64,000 bases of DNA from Micromonospora musae (lineage in GTDB: Bacteria; Actinomycetota; Actinomycetes; Mycobacteriales; Micromonosporaceae), in the NCBI RefSeq assembly GCF_003626635.1, contig NZ_RAZT01000005.1, forward strand, positions 310,001 through 374,000, in the 5' to 3' direction. The translations under genes were made by a program, and so were the position numbers. Below are positions 42,533 to 51,868 of the stretch, piece by piece. How positions within the stretch are numbered: position 1 is the stretch's first letter; each line of letters opens with the position of its first letter. The notes under the pieces were generated by a model. That model searched no databases, was not told the origin of the DNA, and saw only the letters and a program-made list of their open reading frames with translations.

Positions 42533-43854
42533 CCTCACCTGTGCGCCTGGCGCTGCTCGGCTGCGGCACCGTCGGCGGGGAGGTGGTGCGGCTGCTGCAC
42601 GAGCAGTCGACCGACCTCGCCGCCCGGATCGGCGCCCCGTTGGAGCTCGCCGGCATCGCCGTACGCCGGCTCGGTCGTGACCGCGGCGAGCTGCCGGTGG
42701 ACCCGGCGATCTTCACCACCGACCCGCTCGGCCTGATCAAGCGGGACGACGTGGACGTCGTGGTCGAGGTGGTGGGTGGCATCGAGCCGGCGCGCGGTTG
42801 GCTGGTCGAGGCGCTGCGGGCCGGCAAGAGCGTGGTGACCGCCAACAAGGCGCTGCTCGCCGAGGACGGCGGCGCGCTGCACGACGCGGCCGCCGAGGGC
42901 GGCGCGGACCTCTACTACGAGGCCGCGGTGGCCGGGGCGATCCCGTTGCTGCGCCCGCTGCGCGAGTCGCTGCACGGGGATCGGATCACCCAGGTCACCG
43001 GCATCGTCAACGGCACCACCAACTTCATCCTCTCCGCCATGGACGCCACCGGCGCCGGCTTCGCCGAGGCGCTGGAGGAGGCGACCGAGCTGGGGTACGC
43101 CGAGGCCGACCCGACGGCCGACGTGGAGGGCTTCGACGCGGCGGCGAAGGCGGCGATCCTCGCCTCGCTGGCGTTCCACACCCGGGTGAACGCCGCCGAC
43201 GTGCACCGGGAGGGGATCACCGAGGTCACCGCCGCCGACGTGGCCAGCGCCAAGGCGATGGGGTGCACCATCAAGCTGCTCTGCATCGCCGCGCGGGGGG
43301 TGGACACCGCCGGCCGGGAGACCGTCAACGTCCGGGTGCACCCGGCGATGATTCCGCTGACCCACCCGCTGGCCGGTGTCGGCGACGCGTTCAACGCGGT
43401 CTTCGTCGAGGCGGAGGCGGCCGGTCAGCTGATGTTCTACGGCCGTGGCGCGGGCGGGGCGCCGACCGCCAGCGCGGTGCTCGGCGACGTGGTGGCGGTC
43501 GCCCGCAACCGGCTCGCCGGGGTGCGCGCGGCCAGCGAGAGCGCGTACGCCGACCTCTCCGTACGGCCCATGGGGGAGGCGCTCACCCGCTACCACGTGA
43601 GCCTCGACGTGGCCGACCGGCCGGGTGTGCTGGCCGCGGTGGCCGGGGTGTTCGCCCGGCACGAGGTGTCGATCGCGACGGTGCGCCAGGGCCCGGCGGA
43701 GGGCTCGACGCCCGGCAGCGGCACGGATGCGGACCTGGTCATCGTCACCCACGTCGCGCCGGACGCCGCGCTCGCCGCGACCGTCTCCGAGCTGCGGGGT
43801 CTGGAGATGGTCCGTTCGGTGACCAGCGTGCTCCGGGTCGAGGGCGGGGTGTGA
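42529..43854 (+). CDS. hom: Homoserine dehydrogenase
   Basis: 441 residues. An NAD(P)-binding Rossmann motif (ALLGCGTVGGEVV) opens the protein; the catalytic domain carries GIVNGTTNFIL and the Lys/Asp/Glu set around EADPTADVEGFDAAAKAAIL; a C-terminal ACT domain (about 350-435; YHVSLDVADRPGVLAAVAGVF) would give threonine feedback control. It reduces aspartate semialdehyde to homoserine. The ATG overlaps the lysA stop. The next gene, thrC, follows after 252 nt. Confidence 0.97.
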   Translation: MTSPVRLALLGCGTVGGEVVRLLHEQSTDLAARIGAPLELAGIAVRRLGRDRGELPVDPAIFTTDPLGLIKRDDVDVVVEVVGGIEPARGWLVEALRAGKSVVTANKALLAEDGGALHDAAAEGGADLYYEAAVAGAIPLLRPLRESLHGDRITQVTGIVNGTTNFILSAMDATGAGFAEALEEATELGYAEADPTADVEGFDAAAKAAILASLAFHTRVNAADVHREGITEVTAADVASAKAMGCTIKLLCIAARGVDTAGRETVNVRVHPAMIPLTHPLAGVGDAFNAVFVEAEAAGQLMFYGRGAGGAPTASAVLGDVVAVARNRLAGVRAASESAYADLSVRPMGEALTRYHVSLDVADRPGVLAAVAGVFARHEVSIATVRQGPAEGSTPGSGTDADLVIVTHVAPDAALAATVSELRGLEMVRSVTSVLRVEGGV

Positions 43855-44106
43855 CTCGTTTGACCCGGTGACGGGTCTCCGGCGAGGGCGACCGGGGCCG
43901 GCGCCGGGCGTGCGCCCGGCGGTGGAGCTGCGACGGAACGGTCGTGAGCCGCGTCAGGCACGGCGTGGACGGCGGCGGCGCGTGCCGCGCGTCGAGGGGT
44001 GTCCCGCCAGGTGGGTAACGGGGGGTGTTTCGGGGGCCGGTCGGCGAGGCTGGTCCAGGCTTGGCGTGCCCCTGGTCGGTGGAGCGGACGAGGCGAGGAG
44101 AGCGAC

Positions 44107-45156
44107 ATGTGGCGTGGTCTGATCGAGGCGTACCGGGACCGACTGCCGGTCACCGACGCCACGCCCGTCGTCACCCTGAACGAGGGGAACACGCCGCTGC
44201 TGCCGGCGCCGGTGCTCTCCGCGCGGCTCGGCTGCGACGTGCACCTCAAGGTGGAGGGGGCCAACCCGACCGGCTCCTTCAAGGACCGCGGCATGACGGT
44301 CGCGGTCTCCAAGGCGGTCGAGGCCGGCAACAAGGTGATCATCTGCGCCTCCACCGGCAACACCAGCGCCTCCGCCGCCGCGTATGCGGCCCGCGCCGGC
44401 CTGACCTGCGCGGTGCTCGTGCCGCAGGGCAAGATCGCGTTGGGCAAGCTGGCTCAGGCGCTGGTGCACGGCGCGAAGCTGCTCCAGGTCAACGGCAACT
44501 TCGACGACTGCCTCGCGCTCGCCGCCAAGCTCGCCCAGGACTATCCGGTGGCGCTGGTCAACTCGGTGAACATCGACCGGCTGCACGGCCAGAAGACGGC
44601 CGCGTTCGAGATCGTCGAGGCGCTCGGCGACGCGCCGGACATTCACTGCCTGCCGGTCGGCAACGCGGGCAACATCTCGGCCTACTGGATGGGCTACAGC
44701 GAGGAACTGGCGGACGGGCGGGCCACCCGCGCCCCGAAGATGTTCGGTTTCCAGGCTTCCGGGGCGGCGCCGCTGGTCACCGGCGAGGTGGTACGCGAAC
44801 CGTCGACGATCGCCACCGCCATCCGGATCGGCAATCCGGCCAGCTGGACCCGGGCGATCGACGCCCGGGAGGCCTCCGGCGGGCTGATCGCGGCGGTGAC
44901 GGACCGGGAGATCCTCTCCGCGTACCGGCTGCTCGCCCGGGAGGTCGGGGCCTTCGTGGAGCTGGGGAGCGCGGCCAGCGTGGCGGGGCTGCTCCAGCAG
45001 GCGGCCGCGGGCCGGATCCCGGCCGGGGCCAGCGTGGTGTGCACGGTCACCGGGCACGGGCTCAAGGATCCGGAGTGGGCGATCTCCACCGCGCCCGCCC
45101 CGATCACCATCCAGAACGACCCCCTAGCGGCCGCCCGCTCCCTAGACCTGGCCTAA
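44107..45156 (+). CDS. thrC: Threonine synthase
   Basis: 349 residues, fold-type II PLP enzyme converting O-phosphohomoserine to threonine. The PLP lysine is in [12 protein letters not shown], the phosphate-binding loop in [14 protein letters not shown], and [13 protein letters not shown] and [11 protein letters not shown] close the site. It is the short (about 350-residue) actinobacterial type. GAGGAGAG precedes the ATG. The substrate comes from thrB, which is not the next gene here but 5.5 kb downstream. The 252-nt gap before it holds no gene. Confidence 0.96.
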   Translation: MWRGLIEAYRDRLPVTDATPVVTLNEGNTPLLPAPVLSARLGCDVHLKVEGANPTGSFKDRGMTVAVSKAVEAGNKVIICASTGNTSASAAAYAARAGLTCAVLVPQGKIALGKLAQALVHGAKLLQVNGNFDDCLALAAKLAQDYPVALVNSVNIDRLHGQKTAAFEIVEALGDAPDIHCLPVGNAGNISAYWMGYSEELADGRATRAPKMFGFQASGAAPLVTGEVVREPSTIATAIRIGNPASWTRAIDAREASGGLIAAVTDREILSAYRLLAREVGAFVELGSAASVAGLLQQAAAGRIPAGASVVCTVTGHGLKDPEWAISTAPAPITIQNDPLAAARSLDLA

Positions 45157-45217
45157 CCCCCACCCCTCCACCCCCCACCTCCCGGGCCGGCCTCCCGGCC
45201 CCACCGCCTGGCTCCGT

Positions 45218-45274
45218 TGATCAAGAGGTTTGCGGTGCGACACGCCGAACGGAGTGACGCAAACCTCTTGATCA
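45218..45274. repeat. Inverted repeat copy C (TGATCAAGAG family)
   Basis: Arms 45218-45234 and 45258-45274 pair perfectly over 17 bp around a 23-nt loop, after thrC and before a same-strand exporter gene. TGACG at the loop end matches the other copies but has lost its partner on the left arm. Confidence 0.85.
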
Positions 45275-45391
45275 CCGGGGTGGAGGCGGGGTGGAGGCGG
45301 GGGCGGGGGCGGGCCGTGCCGGTGGGGGCGGATGAGAGCTGGGGTACTGCTCAGTACCCGGCGCGGGGCGGGGCGAGCGGGTCGGGCACAC

Positions 45392-45408
45392 TTTGCATGC
45401 CCTGCAAA
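45392..45408 (+). promoter_or_regulatory. Inverted repeat before the RND exporter gene
   Basis: TTTGCA-TGCCC-TGCAAA is a 6-bp inverted repeat with a 5-nt spacer, followed by ATTTTTC and CTAGGAG. It is either an operator or a short U-tailed hairpin in the leader of the exporter gene. AT-rich sequence is rare in this window, which makes it stand out. Confidence 0.45.
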
Positions 45409-45432
45409 TTTTTCTAGGAGTGAGCCAGGCCG

Positions 45433-48400
45433 ATGTCGCTGCTCGCCAGATCAAGCCTTGCCAACCGAGGGCTGGTCGCCCTCATCGCGGTGGTGACCAC
45501 CGTCTTCGGACTGTTCGCCGTGCCGTCGCTCAAGCAGCAACTGCTGCCGTCGCTGGAGTTCCCGGCCGCCTTCGTGATGGCCACCTACCCCGGCGCGACA
45601 CCCGAGATCGTCGAGTCCCAGGTCGTCGAGCCGATCGAGAACAGCCTCCAGGGCCTGCCCGGCCTGGAGACGGTCAACTCGACATCGCGCGAGGGCATGG
45701 CGACCGTCCAGGTGCAGTTCGAGTTCGGCACCGACCTCGACGACACGGTCAACAAGATGCAGACCGCTTTGAACCGGATCGGCGCGCAGCTGCCGGAGGG
45801 CGTGGAGCCACAGGTGCTCGCGGGCAGCACCGACGACCTGCCGGCGGTGGTGATCGCCGCCACCGGTGGCGGTGACGAGCGTGCCCTCGCCGACAACCTG
45901 CGCGCCGAGGTGCTGCCGGAGCTGGAGGCGATCGACGGGGTGCGGACCGTCGAACTGACCGGCACCCGCAGCGACGTGGTGGTCGTCAAGCCCAACCTGG
46001 CGAAGCTGGCCGCCGCGAAGCTCGACCCGAGCGCGATCGGGACGGCGTTGAAGACCAACGGCGTCGCGGTGCCGGCGGGCACGGTCACCGACGGCGCCCA
46101 GGCGCTCCCGGTCCAGGTCGGCACCCCGGTGGGCACCCTCGACGACCTGCGCGGCATCGTCGTCGCGCCCGGGGCGAACCCGGTCCGGCTCGGCGACGTG
46201 GCGACCGTCGAGGAGACGCTCGCCCCGGCCACCGCGATCACCCGCACCAACGGCGAGGAGAGCCTGGGCATCGCGGTCACCGCCAGCCCGGACGGCAACG
46301 CGGTGCAGATCTCGCACGAGATCCGCGACCGGCTCGACGCGCTGCGCGACGCCTCCGGCGCCGGGCTGACGGTGATCTTCGACCAGGCGCCCTTCGTGGA
46401 GAAGTCGATCGAGAGCCTCACCACCGAGGGCCTGCTCGGCCTGGTCATGGCGGTCATCGTCATCCTGGTCTTCCTGCTGTCGGTCCGCTCCACCGTGGTC
46501 ACCGCGGTCTCCATCCCGCTCTCGGTGCTGGTCGCGCTGATCGCGCTCTGGATCGGTGACTACTCGCTCAACCTGCTCACCCTCGGCGCGCTGACCATCG
46601 CGGTGGGCCGGGTGGTGGACGACTCGATCGTCGTGTTGGAGAACATCAAACGACATCTCGGGTACGGCGAGCCGAAGCGCGACGCGATCGTCAACGCCGT
46701 ACGCGAGGTGGCCGGCGCGGTCACCGCGTCCACCCTCACCACGGTCGCCGTCTTCGCCCCCATCGCCCTGGTGGGTGGCTTCGTCGGGCAGCTCTTCGCG
46801 CCGTTCGCCATCACGGTGACCGTGGCGCTGCTCGCCTCGCTGCTGGTCGCGCTCACCGTCATCCCGGTGCTCGCGTACTGGTTCCTGAAGCCCTCGGGCG
46901 GCACTCCGGACGACGCCGCCGTACGCCGGGCCGCGGAGGAGAAGGAGCTGCGCAGCCCGCTTCAGCGGGCGTACCTGCCGGCGATCGGCTTCGCCACCCG
47001 TACCCGCCGCACCCGGTGGATCACCGTCGGGCTGGGCGTGCTGGTGCTCTTCGGCACGTTCGGTCTCGCCAGCAAGCTGGACACGAACTTCCTCGACGAC
47101 TCTGGGCAGGACACCCTGAGCATCCGTCAGGAGCTGCCGGCCGGCACCGGCCTGGCCGCCACCGACGAGGCGGCCCGCAAGGTCGAGGCGGTGCTGAAGC
47201 AGACCGACGGCGTCGAGACGTACCAGGTGACGGCGGGCGGCGGCGACCTGGGCTTCCTGGGTGGCGGCCGGAACAACGTGGCCAGCTGGTCGCTGGCGCT
47301 GGGCGACGACACGGACGCCCAGCAGATGCGGGAGGAGCTGCGCAAGGAGTTCGACGCGCTCGGCTCCGACGCCGGCGAGTTCACCTTCGGTGGCGGGCAG
47401 GACGCCTCCGCGAGTCGGCTCGAGGTGGTCGTCCAGGCCGCCGACCCGGAGGTGCTCGACCGGGCCGCGAAGGCGGCCGAGGAGGCGGTGGCCGGTACGC
47501 CGGACGTGGCGGACGTCACCAGCAGCCTCGCCGACCGGGTGCCGCGGGTCGACGTCACGGTCGACCGGGTGAAGGCCGGTCGAGCGGGTCTCACCGAGGC
47601 CGCGGTCGGCCAGCTCGTGGCGCAGGCGTTCCGGGGTGCTCCGCTCGGGCAGGTCGCCCTCGACGGCGGCCAGCAGAACGTGCTGCTCCGACTCTCCGAC
47701 AACCCGCCGCTCAGCATCGACGAGCTGCGTGCGTTGCCGGTCGGACCGGTGAAGCTGGGGGACATCGCCACCGTCGAGCGGGCCGAGGGTCCGCAGCAGG
47801 TCACCCGGATCGACGGCGCGCGCAGCGTCACGGTGACCGGCACCTCCACCGGTTCGAACCTCGGCGCGACCACCGAGGAGCTGCGTCAGCGTCTCGACGC
47901 GATCGACGTACCGGGGGCGACGTTCGTGATCGGCGGGGTCAGCGCCGACCAGGCGGATGCCTTCGGCGACCTGGGGCTGGCGGTGCTCGTCGCGATCGCG
48001 ATCGTCTTCCTGATCATGGTGGCCACGTTCCGTAGCCTCATCCAGGCGCTGATCCTGCTGATCTCGATCCCGTTCGCGGCCACCGGCGCCATCGGTCTGC
48101 TGCTGGTCACCGGGACGCCGCTCGGGGTGCCCGCGCTGATCGGCATGCTGATGCTGGTCGGCATCGTGGTGACCAACGCGATCGTGCTGATGGACCTGGT
48201 GAACCAGTACCGGGCCCAGGGCCTGAGCGTGCAGGACGCGGTCGTCGAGGGCGGCCGGCACCGGCTGCGGCCGATCCTGATGACCGCGGTGGCGACCATC
48301 TTCGCGTTGCTGCCGATGGCGTTCGGGCTCACCGGCGAGGGCGGCTTCATCTCGCAGCCGCTCGCGATCGTGGTGATCGGCGGTCTGCTCACCTCCACGC

Positions 48401-48708
48401 TGCTGACCCTGCTCCTGGTACCGACGCTCTACACGATGGTGGAGAACACCAAGGCGTCGTTGCGGGAGCGGCGTCGGCGGCGGGCCGACGGTTCGCCGGC
48501 GGGGCCGGCGGAGCCGACCGACCCGGCGGGTACGGCGGCCGAGCCCGAACCGGTCCCCGCGGGCGCCCGGACGGACGCGGGCAACGGCAACGGGAACCGG
48601 CCGGAGACGCGGCCCGCTCCCTCGGCGGCGCTGATCGACGGCACCGACCAGTTCGAGGTGCTCAAGCTGCCCAAGAGCCGCACCTCGCCGCTGCCGCCCA
48701 CCGAGTAG
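45433..48708 (+). CDS. Efflux RND transporter permease (AcrB/HAE1 family)
   Basis: 1091 residues, two halves each with one N-terminal helix, a large extracellular porter domain and a block of five more helices. Family features include LLPSLEFPAAFVMATYPGA near the start, the TM4 segment LLTLGALTIAVGRVVDDSIVVLENI with its proton-relay Asp pair, and a second-half LIGMLMLVGIVVTNAIVLMDL. Gram-positive HAE1-like pumps (SwrC type) export amphipathic compounds without an outer-membrane partner. The C terminus is Pro/Ala/Glu-rich. No membrane-fusion gene is adjacent. The best ribosome site (GGAG) is 12 nt away. A thirteen-bp terminator follows. Confidence 0.92.
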   Translation: MSLLARSSLANRGLVALIAVVTTVFGLFAVPSLKQQLLPSLEFPAAFVMATYPGATPEIVESQVVEPIENSLQGLPGLETVNSTSREGMATVQVQFEFGTDLDDTVNKMQTALNRIGAQLPEGVEPQVLAGSTDDLPAVVIAATGGGDERALADNLRAEVLPELEAIDGVRTVELTGTRSDVVVVKPNLAKLAAAKLDPSAIGTALKTNGVAVPAGTVTDGAQALPVQVGTPVGTLDDLRGIVVAPGANPVRLGDVATVEETLAPATAITRTNGEESLGIAVTASPDGNAVQISHEIRDRLDALRDASGAGLTVIFDQAPFVEKSIESLTTEGLLGLVMAVIVILVFLLSVRSTVVTAVSIPLSVLVALIALWIGDYSLNLLTLGALTIAVGRVVDDSIVVLENIKRHLGYGEPKRDAIVNAVREVAGAVTASTLTTVAVFAPIALVGGFVGQLFAPFAITVTVALLASLLVALTVIPVLAYWFLKPSGGTPDDAAVRRAAEEKELRSPLQRAYLPAIGFATRTRRTRWITVGLGVLVLFGTFGLASKLDTNFLDDSGQDTLSIRQELPAGTGLAATDEAARKVEAVLKQTDGVETYQVTAGGGDLGFLGGGRNNVASWSLALGDDTDAQQMREELRKEFDALGSDAGEFTFGGGQDASASRLEVVVQAADPEVLDRAAKAAEEAVAGTPDVADVTSSLADRVPRVDVTVDRVKAGRAGLTEAAVGQLVAQAFRGAPLGQVALDGGQQNVLLRLSDNPPLSIDELRALPVGPVKLGDIATVERAEGPQQVTRIDGARSVTVTGTSTGSNLGATTEELRQRLDAIDVPGATFVIGGVSADQADAFGDLGLAVLVAIAIVFLIMVATFRSLIQALILLISIPFAATGAIGLLLVTGTPLGVPALIGMLMLVGIVVTNAIVLMDLVNQYRAQGLSVQDAVVEGGRHRLRPILMTAVATIFALLPMAFGLTGEGGFISQPLAIVVIGGLLTSTLLTLLLVPTLYTMVENTKASLRERRRRRADGSPAGPAEPTDPAGTAAEPEPVPAGARTDAGNGNGNRPETRPAPSAALIDGTDQFEVLKLPKSRTSPLPPTE

Positions 48709-48725
48709 GCAGCACAGCTCCAGGT

Positions 48726-48759
48726 ACGCCCCCGGCGGGTTCCGATCCGCCGGGGGCGT
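48726..48759. terminator. Terminator after the RND gene
   Basis: Arms 48726-48738 and 48747-48759 pair perfectly over 13 bp around an 8-nt loop. Confidence 0.85.
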
Positions 48760-48810
48760 TCCATTCGAGACGGACGGGCGTACCGCGCAGGGGTGTTCCG
48801 GCCGGCGGAG

Positions 48811-48816
48811 TAGGGT
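48811..48816 (+). promoter_or_regulatory. Candidate -10 box of the MFS gene
   Basis: TAGGGT is followed by 8 nt and then GTG 48825, with no ribosome site. Confidence 0.45.
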
Positions 48817-48824
48817 CCTGGTCC

Positions 48825-50057
48825 GTGGCGTCCACCCTGTCGGTCCTTACCCACAACCGGAATTTCCGCAATCTTTTCCTCGCCGAGCTGGTGGTCTTCG
48901 GAGCCGACTGGTTCGTCATGGTTCCGCTGCTGGTGCTGCTGCCGCAGCTCACCGGCAGCGGCGTGTGGGGCGCGCTGGTGCTGGCCGTGGACACCGGCGT
49001 CGTGGCGCTGCTGCTGCCGTTCACCGGCGCCATCGCCGACCGGTTCGACCGGCGGAAGATCATGATGGCGGCGAACGTGGCCGCCCTGCTCGGGGTGCTG
49101 CTCCTGCTCGGCGTCCGCAGCGCCGACACCGCCTGGCTCGGCCTGCTGGCGATCGGGGTGGTCGCGGTCGCCAAGGGCTTCTACTCGCCCGCCGCCCAGG
49201 CCGCCCTGCCCAACGTCCTCGACCCGGAGGAGCTGGCCGCCGGCAACGCGATCGCCGGCTCGGCGTGGGGGACCATGACGGTCGTCGGCGCCTCGCTCGG
49301 CGGCGTGCTCAGCGACCGGGTCGGGCCGTACGCCTGCTTCTGGATCGCCGCGGTCGGCCTGGCGCTCGCCGCGATCCTGGCCGCGACGATCCGCCGGCCG
49401 TTGCAGGCCCCGCGGGAGCCCGGCGTGCCGCCGCAGCGGGCGTGGGCCGCGGTCAGCGAGGCGTTGCGCTACATCGGACATCGCCCGCGGGTGCTGGCGT
49501 TGGTGACCGTGAAGTCGGCGGTCGGCCTGGGCAACGGCGTGCTGACGGTCTTCCCGCTGCTGGCCGCCGTGTACGGGGCCGGGCCGGCCGGCACCGGGCT
49601 GCTCTTCGCGGTCCGCGGCGCGGGGGCGCTGGTCGGGCCCATCCTGATGCGGCGGGTGCTCACCAACCGGTCGCTGCTGCTGCCCGGCCTGGCCGTGTCG
49701 ATGTCCCTGTACGGGTTGGCCTACCTCGGCACCTCGGCGGTGGGCTGGTTCCCGCTGGTGCTGGTGCTGGTCTTCGTGGCCCACTTCGCCGGCGGCAGCA
49801 ACTGGGTTATGTCGAACTACGCGCTGCAGGGTGAGGTGCCGGACCGGCTGCGCGGGCGCGTGTTCGCCACCGACATGATGCTGGCGACGCTGGCCATCTC
49901 GATCAGCCAACTCGCCGTCGCGCTCGTGGTCGACGCGGTGGACGAGCGGGTGGTGCTCGCCGGCTGCGGCCTGGTCACCGTGGTCTATGCGGTCGGCTGG
50001 CGGATCGCCACCCGGCGACTCTCCCTCACCGATCCGGTTCCCGAGCCGGCCCGCTGA
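48825..50057 (+). CDS. MFS transporter (DHA3-like)
   Basis: 410 residues with 12 predicted membrane helices. The NFRNLFLAELVVFGADWF start and the loop-2/3 signature GAIADRFDRRKIMMAANV identify the drug-proton antiporter DHA3 (macrolide-efflux-like) group of the major facilitator superfamily; the second-half loop LRGRVFATDMM is also typical. The substrate is not known. Start GTG 48825 is probably leaderless. Its 3' end overlaps the convergent membrane-protein gene by 32 nt. Confidence 0.85.
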   Translation: MASTLSVLTHNRNFRNLFLAELVVFGADWFVMVPLLVLLPQLTGSGVWGALVLAVDTGVVALLLPFTGAIADRFDRRKIMMAANVAALLGVLLLLGVRSADTAWLGLLAIGVVAVAKGFYSPAAQAALPNVLDPEELAAGNAIAGSAWGTMTVVGASLGGVLSDRVGPYACFWIAAVGLALAAILAATIRRPLQAPREPGVPPQRAWAAVSEALRYIGHRPRVLALVTVKSAVGLGNGVLTVFPLLAAVYGAGPAGTGLLFAVRGAGALVGPILMRRVLTNRSLLLPGLAVSMSLYGLAYLGTSAVGWFPLVLVLVFVAHFAGGSNWVMSNYALQGEVPDRLRGRVFATDMMLATLAISISQLAVALVVDAVDERVVLAGCGLVTVVYAVGWRIATRRLSLTDPVPEPAR

Positions 50058-50526
50058 CCGACGGGACAGCCGGGTGGGCCGGCGCCGGCAGCGGCGGGAG
50101 GTCGCCCGCGTACGGAGCGCCGCTCGGGATCGCCGTTGCCACGGGCGACGTCGGCCAGCTCCCCGGGCCGGTGGCCGGCACCGGTTCAGGCGTACGACGG
50201 CCGGTCAGCGCCGCCGCGATGACCAGGCCCAGCCCGGCCGGCTGCAGCAGGGTGCTGATCAAGCCCGTCACCACGACCAGTTGCACGACGTCGAAACCGG
50301 GGCTCCCGGTCGCCTCGGCCGAGAGCAGGGCGGGCAGTACGAACGACACACCGACTCCGAGGCCGACGTCGACCAGCAGCACTCCCAGACCGGCGACCAT
50401 CAGCCTGAGGGGGCGGCCGGGCAGTCGTCTCCGGGCCACGCCGGTCAGCACCAGACCGATCACCAGCACCAGCAGGGACGGTAGGTGGCTGAGCGCTTGC
50501 ACCGCCGTGTACCAGAAGGGACTCAC
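50026..50526 (-). CDS. Four-helix membrane protein with Pro-rich tail
   Basis: 166 residues with three to four hydrophobic helices (around ALSHLPSLLVLVIGLVLTG, LMVAGLGVLLVDVGLGVG and VVQLVVVTGLISTLLQPAGL) followed by a Pro/Ala-rich tail. GTG 50526 has GGAGG 5 nt upstream, while the longer frame does not. Its stop lies inside the convergent MFS gene, a 32-nt tail-to-tail overlap. The family is not recognised; the function is unknown. Confidence 0.7.
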   Translation of the reverse strand: MSPFWYTAVQALSHLPSLLVLVIGLVLTGVARRRLPGRPLRLMVAGLGVLLVDVGLGVGVSFVLPALLSAEATGSPGFDVVQLVVVTGLISTLLQPAGLGLVIAAALTGRRTPEPVPATGPGSWPTSPVATAIPSGAPYAGDLPPLPAPAHPAVPSVSGPAREPDR

Positions 50527-50617
50527 CCGGCCTCCGATCCGTGATCGCGGCACAGGCTAGCGGAGACGGCGGAATCTCACGGGTCGGGCGGACGGCGGGG
50601 ATGTCGGAGCCGGGCCA

Positions 50618-50623
50618 TAGCAT
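50618..50623 (+). promoter_or_regulatory. Candidate -10 box of thrB, leaderless start
   Basis: TAGCAT is followed by 6 nt and then GTG 50630. No ribosome site is visible. Confidence 0.5.
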
Positions 50624-50629
50624 GAGCCG

Positions 50630-51574
50630 GTGCCGAAGAACTTCGAAGCCGGGCCGGTCCGCGTCCGGGCTCCCGCCACCAGCGCAAACCTGGGGCCGGG
50701 CTTCGACGCGCTGGGGCTCGCCCTCGGGCTCTACGACGACGTGTCGGCGGAGATCGCCCCGTCGGGCGTCGGGGTCACCGTCTCCGGGGAGGGCGCGGGC
50801 GAGCTGCCCACCGACGACCGTCACCTCGTGGTCCGGTCCATGCGTGCCACCTTCGACCGGCTCGGCGGGCAGCCGTCGGGGCTGGCCGTCGAGTGCGTCA
50901 ACCGCATCCCGCAGGCCCGCGGGTTGGGCTCCTCCTCCGCGGCGATCGTCGCCGGTGTGCTGCTGGCCCGGGCGCTGGTGGTCGACGGAGAGCGTCGGCT
51001 CGACGGCGCTGCCGTGCTCCGACTCGCCGCTGAGCTGGAGGGCCATCCCGACAACGTGGCGCCCTGCCTGCTCGGAGGTTTCACGATCGCCTGGACGGAG
51101 CCGTCCGGCGCGCGGGCGGTCACCCGTCCGGTCGCCGAGGGCGTACGCCCCACGGTCTTCGTGCCCGGCGGGCGCGGGCTGACCGCGGTGGCCCGCGCGG
51201 CGCTGCCGACCGCGGTGCCGCACGGTGACGCCGCGTTGAGCGCGGGGCGGGCGGCGCTGCTCGTGCACGCGCTCACCGCCGACCCCGCGCTGCTGCTGCC
51301 GGCCACCCTCGATCGGCTGCACCAGGATTACCGCGCGGACGGGATGCCCGAGACGGCCGCCCTGGTCAGCGAGCTGCGTGAGGCCGGTGTGGCGGCTGTG
51401 GTCAGTGGGGCCGGGCCGGCGGTGCTGGCGCTCAGCGCTCCGCCGGAGGGCTTCGACGCGGGAAGAGACTGGCAGGTCTGGCGGTTACCGATAGATGTCA
51501 GCGGTGCCCGGGTCACCCGGGGTAGACTTGGACACGCCGAGCGGGACCCTGTTGCCGCAGGTCGGAAGAGTTGA
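50630..51574 (+). CDS. thrB: Homoserine kinase
   Basis: 314 residues of the GHMP kinase family; it phosphorylates homoserine for ThrC. The N-terminal VRVRAPATSANLGPGFDALG and the ATP-binding PQARGLGSSSAAIVAG are diagnostic, and VVSGAGPAVLAL is the third GHMP motif. It has its own leaderless promoter and is separated from hom-thrC by three transport or membrane genes. Two TAGACT boxes (51523 and 51583) at its end probably drive rho. Confidence 0.95.
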   Translation: MPKNFEAGPVRVRAPATSANLGPGFDALGLALGLYDDVSAEIAPSGVGVTVSGEGAGELPTDDRHLVVRSMRATFDRLGGQPSGLAVECVNRIPQARGLGSSSAAIVAGVLLARALVVDGERRLDGAAVLRLAAELEGHPDNVAPCLLGGFTIAWTEPSGARAVTRPVAEGVRPTVFVPGGRGLTAVARAALPTAVPHGDAALSAGRAALLVHALTADPALLLPATLDRLHQDYRADGMPETAALVSELREAGVAAVVSGAGPAVLALSAPPEGFDAGRDWQVWRLPIDVSGARVTRGRLGHAERDPVAAGRKS

Positions 51575-51868
51575 TTACGCTCTAGACTTAGCACAGCCGC
51601 GAAGCATGCGATCTTCCTGCGGGTCGGCGCACCCCCGAAGCTCTCGGCGGTAAGCCCGTCACCCCTGCCAAGGCCACGCCGCACCGCAGTTTCCGCAGGT
51701 CGCCGCAGACGGCGAGACCTGCTCACCGAGGCTGGTGAGTCGGAAACGGACCGGCTGCTGTGTCACAGACTCCCGCGACGCGCTCACGCGAGGCGGGTGC
51801 ACCGAGGCCGCCCGGCCACCTGCTTTGTCGACTCCGGGCAGTCACGGCCTATCGAGGGAAGGAATCCA
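51575..51868 (+). promoter_or_regulatory. rho promoter region and long 5' leader
   Basis: The 294-nt gap holds no gene. TAGACT at 51583-51588 (and an upstream copy at 51523-51528 inside thrB) are candidate -10 boxes, giving a leader of roughly 275 nt. It folds into at least two hairpins: 51695-51705/51710-51722 (with a 2-nt bulge) and 51722-51727/51734-51739. Long leaders on rho are often used for autoregulated early termination. Confidence 0.5.

Noticed and set aside
45451..48261. A 936-codon open frame opposite the RND transporter
   Set aside because: The translation is rich in Arg, His, Asp and Gln with no motif, while the plus strand encodes a complete AcrB-type pump.
51797..51868. ATG 51797 as the rho start
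   Set aside because: It adds 24 residues unlike Rho, lacks a ribosome site, and the TTG 51869 start has GAGGGAAGGA and gives the common LSDTTD N terminus.
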